The notes below the pieces were generated by a model. That model had not been told where the DNA came from. It saw nothing but the letters and a program-made list of their open reading frames with translations, and did not search any database. This document shows, piece after piece, positions 52,335 through 62,200 of a stretch of DNA of 64,000 nucleotides. Position numbers and translations under genes: made by a program. Source of the stretch: Tetrapisispora phaffii CBS 4417 (taxonomy: Eukaryota; Ascomycota; Saccharomycetes; Saccharomycetales; Saccharomycetaceae); NCBI RefSeq assembly GCF_000236905.1, contig NC_016525.1:558001-622000 (forward strand), written 5' to 3'. Every line of letters begins with the position of its first letter. Position 1 is the stretch's first letter.

Positions 52335-53543
52335 TTATTTTTTTGATCCTGACTTTGATTTTGGCGTTTCAGGTTCCAATTGAACATCAATTTGCTTATA
52401 ATTGTCCCATGCAATACGATAGATGAAACTTGGAGCAAAACCACCAATGTTAGTAATATAAATATCAATGTTTTCAGGAGGAACATATGATGTTATTGGA
52501 TTCAATGTGTCAAGTCTATTTTCGGGATCCATCTTTGGTAATGCACTTTGAGAACCACCAAATTCGATAAATTTTTCGATATCGAAAGGATATAGAGGGG
52601 ATAATTTGTATAGACCAGCTACTGCAAAGACTGGTGTCTTAAATTGATGAGCACTTTCACAAACAGTAGAGACACCAGATGTGGATGTGCTCATACCACC
52701 ATTTATAAAAACGGCCTTTGTACCGACAATAACTTTACCGACTCTTGACATTAGCGCAAAGGTAGCAGAGTCAGGGATGACAGTAGTTTCTATATTGTGT
52801 TGAGCTAACTTCTTAGCAAATTCGTGAGCCTTGGTTGTATTGTTTGGGAACCCTTCTGTGACTAGAACAGAAAATTTTCTGTTGTTGCGCTCTCTAGCTT
52901 TAATTAAAAACTTTAGAACAGTTTTAGATTCTGGGGTTGGCGTCAATAATATTTCGTTATCGTGAATTAAATCAATAGCAATTTGTTGGATACCATCATC
53001 AATGTTAGTTATTTCGTCGACTAAATCTTTGATTGCTTGAATGGCAACTTGTCTATAATCTGTTTTGGTCTTTTGAGAACGACGGCTACTTTTATTTGGT
53101 TCTTGATTGTGAGATTCATCTGGAATTTGGAATAAGTTGAACATGGATGAAATCATTGGTTCAGCAATGGTAGATGGAATAGTTTCTGTGCTAGGACTAC
53201 TAGTTTGTTGTTGAGATTCTCTCAAATCTTCTTCTAGTTCATCTCTTATCACTGCGAGCACTCTCCTTATAACGTTACCACATGTGAATGCAGTAGGATG
53301 AGCTTTTTCGCATCTGTTTCCTAGATTTCTAATTTGTTCAATAAGTTCATTAACATGAGACCAACGTACTGCGGATATGAACCTTTTCAAGATTTGCAAT
53401 GTTTCCAAAGCAATAGCATAGGATCCTTCGATATTTCTTCTCTTCAATCTTGCAATGAAAGTATCAATCATAACATTGATTTCAGCAGAAGTATTACCTC
53501 CGGCATTAGCATTTGCCAAATTAGACAAATTTATAGAAGACAT
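52335..53543 (-). CDS. GCD7: eIF2B beta subunit Gcd7
   Basis: A 402-residue protein from ATG 53543 (MSSINLSNLANANAGGNTSA). The frame reaches back to a GTG at 53567, which is not used. It is a regulatory subunit of the guanine-nucleotide exchange factor eIF2B, which recycles eIF2-GDP and is inhibited by phospho-eIF2. Family blocks: NVMIDTFIARLKRRNIEGSY, then HPTAFTCGNVIRRVLAVIRD, LKFLIKARERNNRKFSVLVT, TTVIPDSATFALMSRVGKVI, and the C-terminal PPENIDIYITNIGGFAPSFI. S. cerevisiae Gcd7 is 381 residues; the extra length is in a Ser/Thr linker (about 120-160). YLR291C by position. Confidence 0.97.
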   Translation of the reverse strand: MSSINLSNLANANAGGNTSAEINVMIDTFIARLKRRNIEGSYAIALETLQILKRFISAVRWSHVNELIEQIRNLGNRCEKAHPTAFTCGNVIRRVLAVIRDELEEDLRESQQQTSSPSTETIPSTIAEPMISSMFNLFQIPDESHNQEPNKSSRRSQKTKTDYRQVAIQAIKDLVDEITNIDDGIQQIAIDLIHDNEILLTPTPESKTVLKFLIKARERNNRKFSVLVTEGFPNNTTKAHEFAKKLAQHNIETTVIPDSATFALMSRVGKVIVGTKAVFINGGMSTSTSGVSTVCESAHQFKTPVFAVAGLYKLSPLYPFDIEKFIEFGGSQSALPKMDPENRLDTLNPITSYVPPENIDIYITNIGGFAPSFIYRIAWDNYKQIDVQLEPETPKSKSGSKK

Positions 53544-53976
53544 TTTAGTTATTGTCTTCTCGTACACTTCAGATGCTCTTTACGTATTCTTTAACAATTA
53601 TATATATGTGAAAGAAAGGGAAAGTAACAGCAAAAAAAACAGATAATAGAATGAATTTATAATGGCAGTTGCAAGTGTATCTGGTCACTCATGTAACACT
53701 GCATCATTAGTAATTAATGCTGTTACGATTTATTTTGTTCATTAAAACAAATAACTTTTCAACAATGAAAAAAATTGAGTGAACAAAAATTTTAATGCCA
53801 TCGCTTTACACTTTACGCTGAAAAAAATTTTCAAACGCTAAAGTGGCATCAATGCTGTACATAAATATATGAGAAACACTTGCATAATAAGTACATGCAT
53901 AATAAATTCATTATAAGGGTGCTTTTTACAGTATACTTTATTATTTTATTTTATTTCTATCTTATAAATTAATTGT
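53544..53976. other. Intergenic: GCD7 promoter / SEC72 3' flank
   Basis: About 430 AT-rich bases with A-tracts; no distinct element. Confidence 0.4.
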
Positions 53977-54576
53977 TTATATATCACCATTGTAATCAGC
54001 AAAACGTCTCTTAGCCTCCAGCAACATGACTCTTAGTTTTGGATTAGCTGGAAATAAACTTAAACCTCTCTCGCAATCAGAAATGGCTAATTTGTATTGC
54101 TTCAACTTTAAATAGGCATCAGTTTTTCTCAAGAAAAGTTCAGGATCTAACATACCTGTGTTTAGGAGCATATCAAGATCTTGAATCGCGTCTAGGTTTT
54201 TACCCAATATTAATTCAATATCGATCTTTTGACGTAACATGAATTGCATATCTTGTAATTGAATCTGGAAAGCCTCATATGGCGCTCTTTTTCTTTGGGA
54301 CATTTCCAATGCTAGGCTAATATTCTTCAATGCCTCTTGCATTTTATTCTGCTTCAAATTCTTGATACCTGTCTCAAACATAGATTTGATCATTTTAGAT
54401 AAATTGTCACTTGGTTGTGGTGTGAAATTTGGATTAGATTCGGCAATAATAGCAGTGGTCAGCTTATTTATCTGTCTGATATTGGTGTTAGTTGCATCAC
54501 TGATATCAGAGGTACCGATTGACTCATCCAGAGAAATTTGTTTAGAATTGGTGTTATATACTAAATCGGTGGACAT
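53977..54576 (-). CDS. SEC72: Sec72, subunit of the Sec62/63 post-translational translocon
   Basis: A 199-residue protein (yeast Sec72 193). The N-terminal 60 residues are variable. From about residue 65 three tetratricopeptide-type helices follow: MFETGIKNLKQNKMQEALKN, GKNLDAIQDLDMLLNTGMLD and KTDAYLKLKQYKLAISDCER. The C-terminus RVMLLEAKRRFADYNGDI resembles the S. cerevisiae protein. Sec72 is a peripheral, cytosolic-face component of the ER Sec63 complex that receives chaperone-bound substrates. Synteny GCD7-SEC72 equals YLR291C-YLR292C. Confidence 0.93.
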   Translation of the reverse strand: MSTDLVYNTNSKQISLDESIGTSDISDATNTNIRQINKLTTAIIAESNPNFTPQPSDNLSKMIKSMFETGIKNLKQNKMQEALKNISLALEMSQRKRAPYEAFQIQLQDMQFMLRQKIDIELILGKNLDAIQDLDMLLNTGMLDPELFLRKTDAYLKLKQYKLAISDCERGLSLFPANPKLRVMLLEAKRRFADYNGDI

Positions 54577-54965
54577 GGTAATTCGGTGGATATGTCTTTG
54601 ATCTGTTTGTGTTTCTTACACGTTCTATTAATTATCAGTAATAACAACAAAAGTTGTACAAAAACAGATGTTAAATACATAAATCTTGTTGTATATATAC
54701 ATGTATGTATGTAAGTATGCATGTATGTGTATGTAAGTGTGTGTATAGTTACTGAACGGACAATACGTGGGTAGTTAAGCTTACAAGTGTTGTTTCGGGA
54801 CACCGCCTTTCCAGTTAACACACATGCGCAGAGCAAAAAGAGGAAAGCCGGGTCATGGAGTCCAAATTGAATAATAGCATTGTATAAATGATAGGTGACG
54901 ATGATGATGTATGATGACTTGATTAGCTTATGTAGCTTGAGTATCGGATAGATATGGCAGAAAAT
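54577..54965. other. Intergenic: SEC72 promoter / coiled-coil gene 3' flank
   Basis: About 390 bases with a tract of TGTATG-like repeats (about 54695-54740) and a GATGATG run (about 54900-54920). Non-coding. Confidence 0.45.
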
Positions 54966-55847
54966 CTATTCAATGTATTCCTTGTTTGTAAGGTTAATTA
55001 TCTCGATAAAATCGGTTATCAATTCATACACCTCTGGATCATTTTCAAAGCTTTTCAGTGAAAATTTTGTACTGTCACTATTCTCTTCATCAATGGATGA
55101 TGTTTCAATAAAATCTATATTTAATCTTGTGAAATGATGGATATTCTTCTGATATGTCAATTTGTTTACTTCGTTTAAGAATTTAACCAGTTCCAAGCGT
55201 AATTTTATCAAATCGTGATATTTCTTATAGACATGTTCCTGTGGTGCGGTGTCTTGTTTTTGTATATCTTCCTTTGTTGTTATGTCTTTATCTATTTTCC
55301 ACGTTAAATCATTTGAGCCTGGATTTGATTTTCTCATCTTGGTCGATAATAAACTATTTCGCAACTCATCGATTGTATTTTGTAATTTATTAACGTTAAT
55401 CTTTGAATATTTTTGTAGTGCTATTAAATCATTTTTGTATTTAGAATCTTTTGCAACGGTCAATTTTTTATTATGAACTGGTTTCTGTATATTCCCACGG
55501 TTATGAGTAGTATTTTTTTGGAATTGGATCAATTTTTCATTTATATATGTTTTTTCTTTGATTTCTTTCTCCAAACGATCCTGCAGATTATTTTTTTCGA
55601 TATTAATTTGTTCCAATTGCTTATTTTTTGTATTTATACTTTGCAATAATTTATTGATTGTATTAATGATAAGTTTGTTATCATCTATTGAATTATTCAA
55701 TTGAAGTAGTTTCATATTAGAGTCTGGTCCATTCGTATGGCCATTGTGAGTGTCGAAATACCCTTTCAATGATAATTGCTCGTTGACATATTTCAAAGCA
55801 TCGTCTATATTATTGTACTTTTTTGGGTTAAAGTGTGAATCTGCCAT
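54966..55847 (-). CDS. Uncharacterised coiled-coil protein
   Basis: A 293-residue, Asn/Lys-rich protein from ATG 55847. The N-terminal segment NIDDALKYVNEQLSLKGYFD has the pattern D-x-A-hhxYhNxxLxxxGh that I associate with the start of the ADIP/SSX2IP/Msd1 family (microtubule minus-end anchoring). It is followed by a long coiled coil (about 45-185; for example KNKQLEQINIEKNNLQDRLE) and a second helical region (about 205-245, YKKYHDLIKLRLELVKFLNE). There is no signal peptide or membrane segment. I recall no S. cerevisiae gene at this point: SEC72 is followed there by GSP1, which is missing here. It could be a lineage gene lost from S. cerevisiae or a fast-evolving spindle-pole or meiotic protein. 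The upstream region contains two ACGCGT boxes. Confidence 0.7.
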   Translation of the reverse strand: MADSHFNPKKYNNIDDALKYVNEQLSLKGYFDTHNGHTNGPDSNMKLLQLNNSIDDNKLIINTINKLLQSINTKNKQLEQINIEKNNLQDRLEKEIKEKTYINEKLIQFQKNTTHNRGNIQKPVHNKKLTVAKDSKYKNDLIALQKYSKINVNKLQNTIDELRNSLLSTKMRKSNPGSNDLTWKIDKDITTKEDIQKQDTAPQEHVYKKYHDLIKLRLELVKFLNEVNKLTYQKNIHHFTRLNIDFIETSSIDEENSDSTKFSLKSFENDPEVYELITDFIEIINLTNKEYIE

Positions 55848-56153
55848 CGGTGTGCAAATATCTATGTGACTATGTATATATATATACCTGGTCTATCAGT
55901 CAGTCAACGTTAGTGGGCCAGCTGTCAGAAGGTGAACATAGACAAGCGCAGACTGCTGCAGTGGCGTCTCAAAACTCTGTTATATCTGTGTGAAAGATAC
56001 AGGTCGCCGAACTGTAATCATACTAAACATTCCGGATCTGGCGTGTGTTATGTGTGAGCAGACACAACACACTGTTTTGTCGAGTTTGCCTGTCGACTGT
56101 TAGCACGTGACATGCATTGGAAAACCAGTCACATGGCATAGTCGGTCTCAACA

Positions 56154-56182
56154 GACGATCACGTGCTTTGCACGTGATCGTC
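56154..56182. promoter_or_regulatory. Perfect 13-bp inverted repeat containing two CACGTG boxes
   Basis: Arms GACGATCACGTGC (56154-56166) and GCACGTGATCGTC (56170-56182) around a TTT spacer. Each arm contains an ATCACGTG box, the Cbf1/Pho4 (and centromere CDEI) recognition core. No CDEIII-like sequence accompanies it, so a promoter or chromatin element is likelier than a centromere. Confidence 0.6.
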
Positions 56183-56281
56183 CAAACCTTGTTTTCCTTC
56201 TATGTAGAGTCCCCATCAACTCTTCGGTACCTCTCTCACACTACAAGAACCGACCGCAAAAATCATATACAGCTGAAACCA

Positions 56282-56288
56282 CGGGTAA
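56282..56288 (+). promoter_or_regulatory. Reb1-type site
   Basis: CGGGTAA, in the GC-richer divergent promoter region; consensus match over seven bases only. Confidence 0.35.
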
Positions 56289-56309
56289 ATGCCCTCAGTT
56301 AACAAATTA

Positions 56310-56315
56310 ACGCGT
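56310..56315. promoter_or_regulatory. MCB (ACGCGT) element
   Basis: Palindromic ACGCGT about 465 bases upstream of the coiled-coil gene start. A second copy is at 56722-56727. Suggests G1/S (MBF) control of one of the divergent genes; motif-level evidence only. Confidence 0.3.
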
Positions 56316-57754
56316 TGGAACGTGACGACCACCCGACACCATGCGGGTGCCGAGCGGTTGTTAAACCATGTCCGTCGAAATTAAGAGTGCACACACCACC
56401 GTAGATCGACCGGAAATAAAAACTTGAAAATGAGACGCTCAGACACAGAGCAATTGTGCGTGCTGTCTCTAGCGTTTTGCGCGATATTATTTTCTTTCGT
56501 CCGGTTGTATACCTCTATTAAGAGATGCATTCTCAATAGAGTAACCCACAAAACAAAGAAAGAAAAAACCCCTGAGCGCGCACAGTATTCTGTCCGCAGT
56601 AGGATATTGAGGATTAAGGGTACCTACCGCCCCATACGAGCACCCAAACTACGTTCCAATGAGATTCTGTCCTCGCCGTTGCCTGTAGGGCCGCACACAT
56701 GCGCACCCGCTCGGACTTTTCACGCGTCCGCCGTTGGATCTATGTCGGGCTCTCTGCATCTACCGAAGAGAGCGACAAAGAGAGAGAGGCATTATAATTC
56801 AAAAAACACACAATGAAAATTAGAAATTCGATATTTTAACCAAAAAAAAGTCGCTCTTTGTTCTCCCTCCCCTCTGCATGATGCTCTCGACAGTCATTCG
56901 TTTACGTTCTTCTGGTTTCCTGGTTGTCTGTCTTTTTCAAGATTCGAAGCATATTTGCTGTGCGATGCATGGTGCTCTCCCGAGAGAGAGAGCAGGAGGG
57001 ACGAGCCTATCGCAGCAGCCCATCGGTTCGTAAAAGCGAACAGATATTTTTTCATTGTACAGACAAACATGTGCACATCGCACAAAGCAGCAATCATAGC
57101 TATGGCTGTCTGCTCTCAGTCGATTTCTTGCTATTGCCACTCTCCTTCTCCTACTCTGATTCTTTTTATACTAATAGGGTAATCAAATAGAATTTGTAAT
57201 CTCTTTCCCATCGGATAGAGAGTATGCTATCTTCTTGAACTCTCGGTACGTCTGCAACAGTGTGTCGGTGTGTCCAAGCATGTAGCCAATTCAATGTCTA
57301 TTACTAATTTAGCAGATGTTTTACCATATTAGGGAATGCAACACATGCAATTACTGATTCATGACTGTTGCAATCACTTGTCCGAAATGAATACTTTCAT
57401 TTGTATTCAATGCAATTCGAACACATATATATAAGAGACTGTACATCGCTATATACAAGTTTTGATTTCGGTTTTGATCCTCTAGAGTACTGTTCTTAAT
57501 TTTACAATTGTATATTATCTTTCTCTCGGACCCAAAAACTACATCGTCCAAAGTTAAGTCGACATATCTTATATAGTTACTCGCTTTTTTTTCGGTACTC
57601 TATACATATCTTTTTCCATATTATTTAATTGTCTTCAGGTAAGAAATTAAATTAATAATCAGAGAAAAAAACACATTTATTATCATCATACATTTTGACT
57701 GGTCAATTTCAATCTTTCTAATACTTAATTTCTACAAGTTCACAAACACACAAA

Positions 57755-58180
57755 ATGCTTACTGAAAACGAACATATTTTAAATGAAAACCCAACTATTT
57801 TCTCAACTATTTCTAAAACTGTATCGGATACTATTTCTTATTTAAGTAGTATCGATAACAGAGCAAGTAACGTTGCTGTCGATTCCGCTCAAAAATCATT
57901 CGACGCAGAGCCTTTGGATAACTTGATCGCCGTCTTCATTATTTGGTTCATTGTCTTTTTCGTTCTATTGTTCTTCATCGGTTTGGTGGTTGTTGTCCTG
58001 TTAAACTACAGAAACTCCTCCAACAACGTCTACAATGACGATAAACTCGAGTACAATGAAGATGCTTACTACGACGATGATGACGATGATGAATACTACT
58101 ATTCAGACGAAGAATATAGCTCGAAATCACATTCTAAGTCAAATGATGATATTGAAAAGCAATTATCATCAGCCGTTTGA
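57755..58180 (+). CDS. Small membrane protein, YLR297W/YOR186W family
   Basis: A 141-residue single-pass membrane protein, ATG 57755. A hydrophilic N-terminus is followed by AEPLDNLIAVFIIWFIVFFV and a long hydrophobic segment (about 57-85), the block by which I recognise the S. cerevisiae ohnologue pair YLR297W (129 residues) and YOR186W (144). After the membrane segment the tail is extraordinarily acidic and Tyr-rich (EDAYYDDDDDDEYYYSDEEY), then Ser-rich. Function of the family is unknown; YLR297W has been reported at the vacuole. Position upstream of MSB1 agrees with YOR186W. The promoter is the GC-richer region to the left. No paralogue in the window. Confidence 0.75.
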   Translation: MLTENEHILNENPTIFSTISKTVSDTISYLSSIDNRASNVAVDSAQKSFDAEPLDNLIAVFIIWFIVFFVLLFFIGLVVVVLLNYRNSSNNVYNDDKLEYNEDAYYDDDDDDEYYYSDEEYSSKSHSKSNDDIEKQLSSAV

Positions 58181-59241
58181 GAGGCTGAAGAAAGAAAATG
58201 CATGAAAGACACATGAAACGCGGCTATCTACCCTACTTGACACAGACAAGTTTCGTTTCCCTAATATTTTTTTATTATTCACGGCATTGATTAACTATTT
58301 CTCAACATCTGCATTCAATAGTGTGGTTTTTGAGTTTTAGATGCTTCTCAACTTTGTTGCCTCCCATTTCTTAAAAAACATATCCATTAATGATACCCTA
58401 ATTTCTAATTTTTAATTTTTAATTTTCTAGTAAGGTTGATCTAATTATCAATCTTTGCTACAGCATCGTCATTCCTTTACATAACTAATAATAATAATAA
58501 TAATAATAATAATAGTAATAATAATAATAATAATAACTACCAAGAATATACCATTGGGAAACAAAACAAAGATGATTCTTTGCTCGCTTTGTCTGTCTAC
58601 TCAAGTATATCAATATTCACATATATACATACAGCTAGTCGCTAATGTAACTCATACTTCAATAAACAATGCCATCCATTGTTTATAAATCCACACCAAT
58701 AAATAAAATTCAATCGATGAGTTCTAAACTGTTTATCCAACTATCACAGTTGATAACAATCTTTTAAACTCAGCTCTCTGGTTCAGATGACATTTGATCT
58801 TTAAGTGGTCTTTTTCACGAAAAAATATCAGAAGTCATCGAAAACGATCTCATTGAAAAATTGACGAAATTAGGAAATTTGAAATATTGAAAATTAATAA
58901 CAAAATCAAAATCAGAATGAAATTATTGAATAATAACGTCTGTATCTCATTGGACTTCCAATAAATTCAATGTAAAATATTGTAAATAACAAATTGATAC
59001 TAGTTACACTCTGCGGCTACGCTTCTCTACTTGCCGTTATATATTTTAAGGGTCAACTTTAAATAAGTTAAATAATAAATAAGTTGTTCTTACTTTTGTC
59101 ATTATAGATCTCTCAAGTGATACTAAAATAATCGCTGATCAAATATTCACTTGTTGCAAGCGGTAGTCTGTTTTTTTGCGATAGAGATATTACATTGAAT
59201 TAAAATCATCGACACTATTTGTGTTATATAATGTACTAGTT
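58181..59241. other. Intergenic: MSB1 promoter region
   Basis: About 1 kb with the (TAA)n microsatellite (58486-58536). A two-codon ORF, ATG TAC TAG at 59231-59239, ends two bases before the MSB1 start codon. TUF1, which lies here in S. cerevisiae, is absent. Confidence 0.5.
58486..58536. repeat. (TAA)n microsatellite
   Basis: About 17 trinucleotide units, interrupted once by TAG near 58513. Read directly. Confidence 0.9.
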
Positions 59242-62200
59242 ATGAATTCTAGAGATTTGCCAAAACTGCCCGCATCAAGAGATGACGAATCAGATAAGAA
59301 GAATAGAGGAACTATTACCAACAATGATGACGATGATGAGTTTGAATTCTACCATGAATTTGCAAGAGAAAATGTGAAAGTAATAATACATTTGATTACA
59401 GATGAGTTGAAGACAAAAGGTATGGATATAGAGTATTTGTTTATACCCTTTAGGAAAGAGCAAACAAACGAAAAACTTTTGAAATTTCTCAATAAACTGT
59501 TTCCAATGGCTCATGGTAAAAAAATTGGAGAAACTAAATCAATAAAAAAGATAGTTTCTAATACTGATTGTTTCACATTATTCCAAGCATTGAAGTATAT
59601 TTGGTGTAGATTACCAAATGGTGAAATTATTGGATGGAATTCTTATTTAGAATTCAAAGCTAGAGAAAAATATTTAGGATATCCACAGAAGGCATTTTTA
59701 GAAATAATGCCAAAATGTTTGACCTCATCTAACCATGCTTCAATCGTTTACGATTTTTTGGATTTGATTGTAACCATATCCTCTAACTCAATTGTGAATA
59801 AATTAAGTGCAAGAAAAATTGCAAAGATGTCTGCAATTTGGGGTTTCAATAATAAACATTTCCCAGAAAACATTGAACAAGTAAATGAAGATTTCAAGTT
59901 CCCAGTATACAATGATAATTCGATTCAAGATGGAATAAAGCAATGGTTACCAGCTGCAAATGCTATGTTTCATTTATTGTTGTCGTTTTTAAGAAGTTTT
60001 TTACCATCAGACGATAATACCGGGAAGTCAAATAGCAATCTGCCGAAAAATTTAAAGAATTTACTCTTAAATAATCATTATCCACCAAATATTGAAAAAT
60101 CAACATATTCCTCGAGTACTATACTGACTATACCTGTTGTAACATTAAATACAAATCAATTTTCTAGAAAAGCATGGGAGTTAATAGAAAGATGTAATGA
60201 TATATTAGATTTTACCAACCCAGATGATTTTCAAGTTCGTGAAGACTATGCCTTATTGAAGTCTTTATTTAGAAAAAAAAATAACATGGAAGGAATAAGC
60301 AGAAAAATGTCTCAAGAATCTAGGAGAATTATGAAAGCAATTCAGACAAAACATTCTACATTTCAAGCAGGTTGGGCAAAAAGAACTTGCCTGTCTGACC
60401 CAGCAAATGTTCTGAAGGAAGAAATAGAAATAACAAGAATTGATATTGATGATTATTTTATCTGGACCTGGTTATCTTCCATATCATACGAAGAAACGGC
60501 TGAAAAAAAGCGAATATTTGGTAGATCCTTAATATTGGAGTTTGAATTCGACGGATTCAAGAAGTGGGTAGTTTTCCAAGAATGTGATATTAATGCAATT
60601 TCATCGAAAAGTACAACTGCGAAGAAACAAGAAGAAGAAATTGAAAACGAGGAGTCGTATACTATGGATAGTGATACTTCTAAAGATTACGATAAGTTTC
60701 AGGAGCAAAATGCTTCAAAAATACCGGAAGTTAGAAATATTTCCAATATTTCAGCTACATCTAATTCGAGTAATGGGATTTATCATACCGTCATTTCAAA
60801 AGATGCATTAAATGGTGGTAACCATGGAAAACACAATCTACATTTGATTGAACAAAAAATTTCCAAATGGAATCCACTCAATAATTTACGGAAAAAAAGT
60901 AATGGGAGTTCGAACGATGATTCTAAAAAAACCAATGATAATCGTAAAGTTTCAAATGAAATAATAAGTAATAATATAACTACCAAAACTACTCCATCTG
61001 GATTAGCGAAGCAAGATGTGACGGTGATGGAAACTGCCAAATTTAATAGTAAATTTAAAGAAAATAATGATTATAACCAACAGCCTGAAAGTTACCAAAA
61101 TCAAGATAACTATACTAGCAGGAAAAATAATAAACCACCTCCTCATCATTCAGATAATAAGAAGACTGATAGAGTAATAAGTCAGTATAGTCTTCTAAAT
61201 TCATCTAAGTATCAATTACCTGAACTTGAGACCGACGCGACTGGGTTTAAAATTGATTTGCCTGACATTGATGATAACGATATTAATCTCGATGATAATT
61301 ATAACTATAATCAAAAACCTGTAGACATTGGTGAAAAAATGTATTTGGGAACAGATGCTCAACCTTCAGTCAGCCCCGTTAAAGATCGTAATTCGAATAC
61401 CATAGATGAATTGCAGGATATGGTCGAGGACATGATTAATGGTGATGGTGATAGTAATACCAACAGAAATATAGATGATCTCGATGTTTATAATCCAGCT
61501 TTTGCATATAGTGTGCAAAGACAAAATGAGACTTTTGAATCTCTAACAAAGTTTGACAAATATAAACCATCTTCGAAGCGCGATGAAAGTGAACAATCAT
61601 TACAAGACAATAGCTTAATAAATACAGAAATTCCTAATCTTGAAAAGCAATATGATAGTCAAAATGGTAGAGGTAGACCCACAAATTCTCAAGCTTCTAT
61701 TCCTGGTTCAGCTTCTAAAGAAAGCTCGGGCTCGCCCGATAGAGAAGCTTATAGCCAAGGGAGTTATCAAGTATCTTCTAGAGATAGTACATCTAATACA
61801 ACATCTCAATCACCGATTAGAAAACGATCTCCCGTTAGAAACATTGCAGGTCAAGGATATTCTCAGTCTCCTATAAGAAGCGCAGGTTATCACGGAAATT
61901 TGCAACCTTATGCTATGCAAGAGCAATCTCAATCACCAGTTAATTTACAAAATAATACATCGAATATTTCTCAGAATTCAAACGTTATATCGTTAAATAA
62001 TCAAGGAAATGAAATGAGAGCATTTGACAATAATAATTACTCTAGTAAAAGTCCTTCACCTGGCTATCCAAAACAGCAGCAACAAGGCCAATATGGAATT
62101 CCAGGAGCAATTAAATTGACTTCACAAAATGATAGATTATCTGGTGATACTAGATATATCAATAATGGAGATCCTTCTTCAGCATCTCCAAACATGAAGC

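Larger units (their letters stand above)
55848..57754. other. Divergent GC-richer intergenic region, promoter-like
   Basis: 1.9 kb between two divergent genes. From about 55920 to 57250 the sequence is visibly richer in G and C than the rest of the window. It holds a CACGTG-bearing inverted repeat (56154-56182), a further CACGTGA (56104-56110), a Reb1-type CGGGTAA (56282-56288), two ACGCGT boxes (56310-56315, 56722-56727) and GA-rich runs (56765-56790, 56980-57000). Open frames here overlap on both strands and reflect composition. The ATG ORF at 56430-56816 (128 codons) has a hydrophobic start and basic remainder but no recognisable family and is not called. Confidence 0.5.

Noticed and set aside
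56430..56816. 128-codon ATG ORF in the GC-richer island
   Set aside because: Overlapping open frames on both strands show that low stop density is compositional; no domain or family was recognised.
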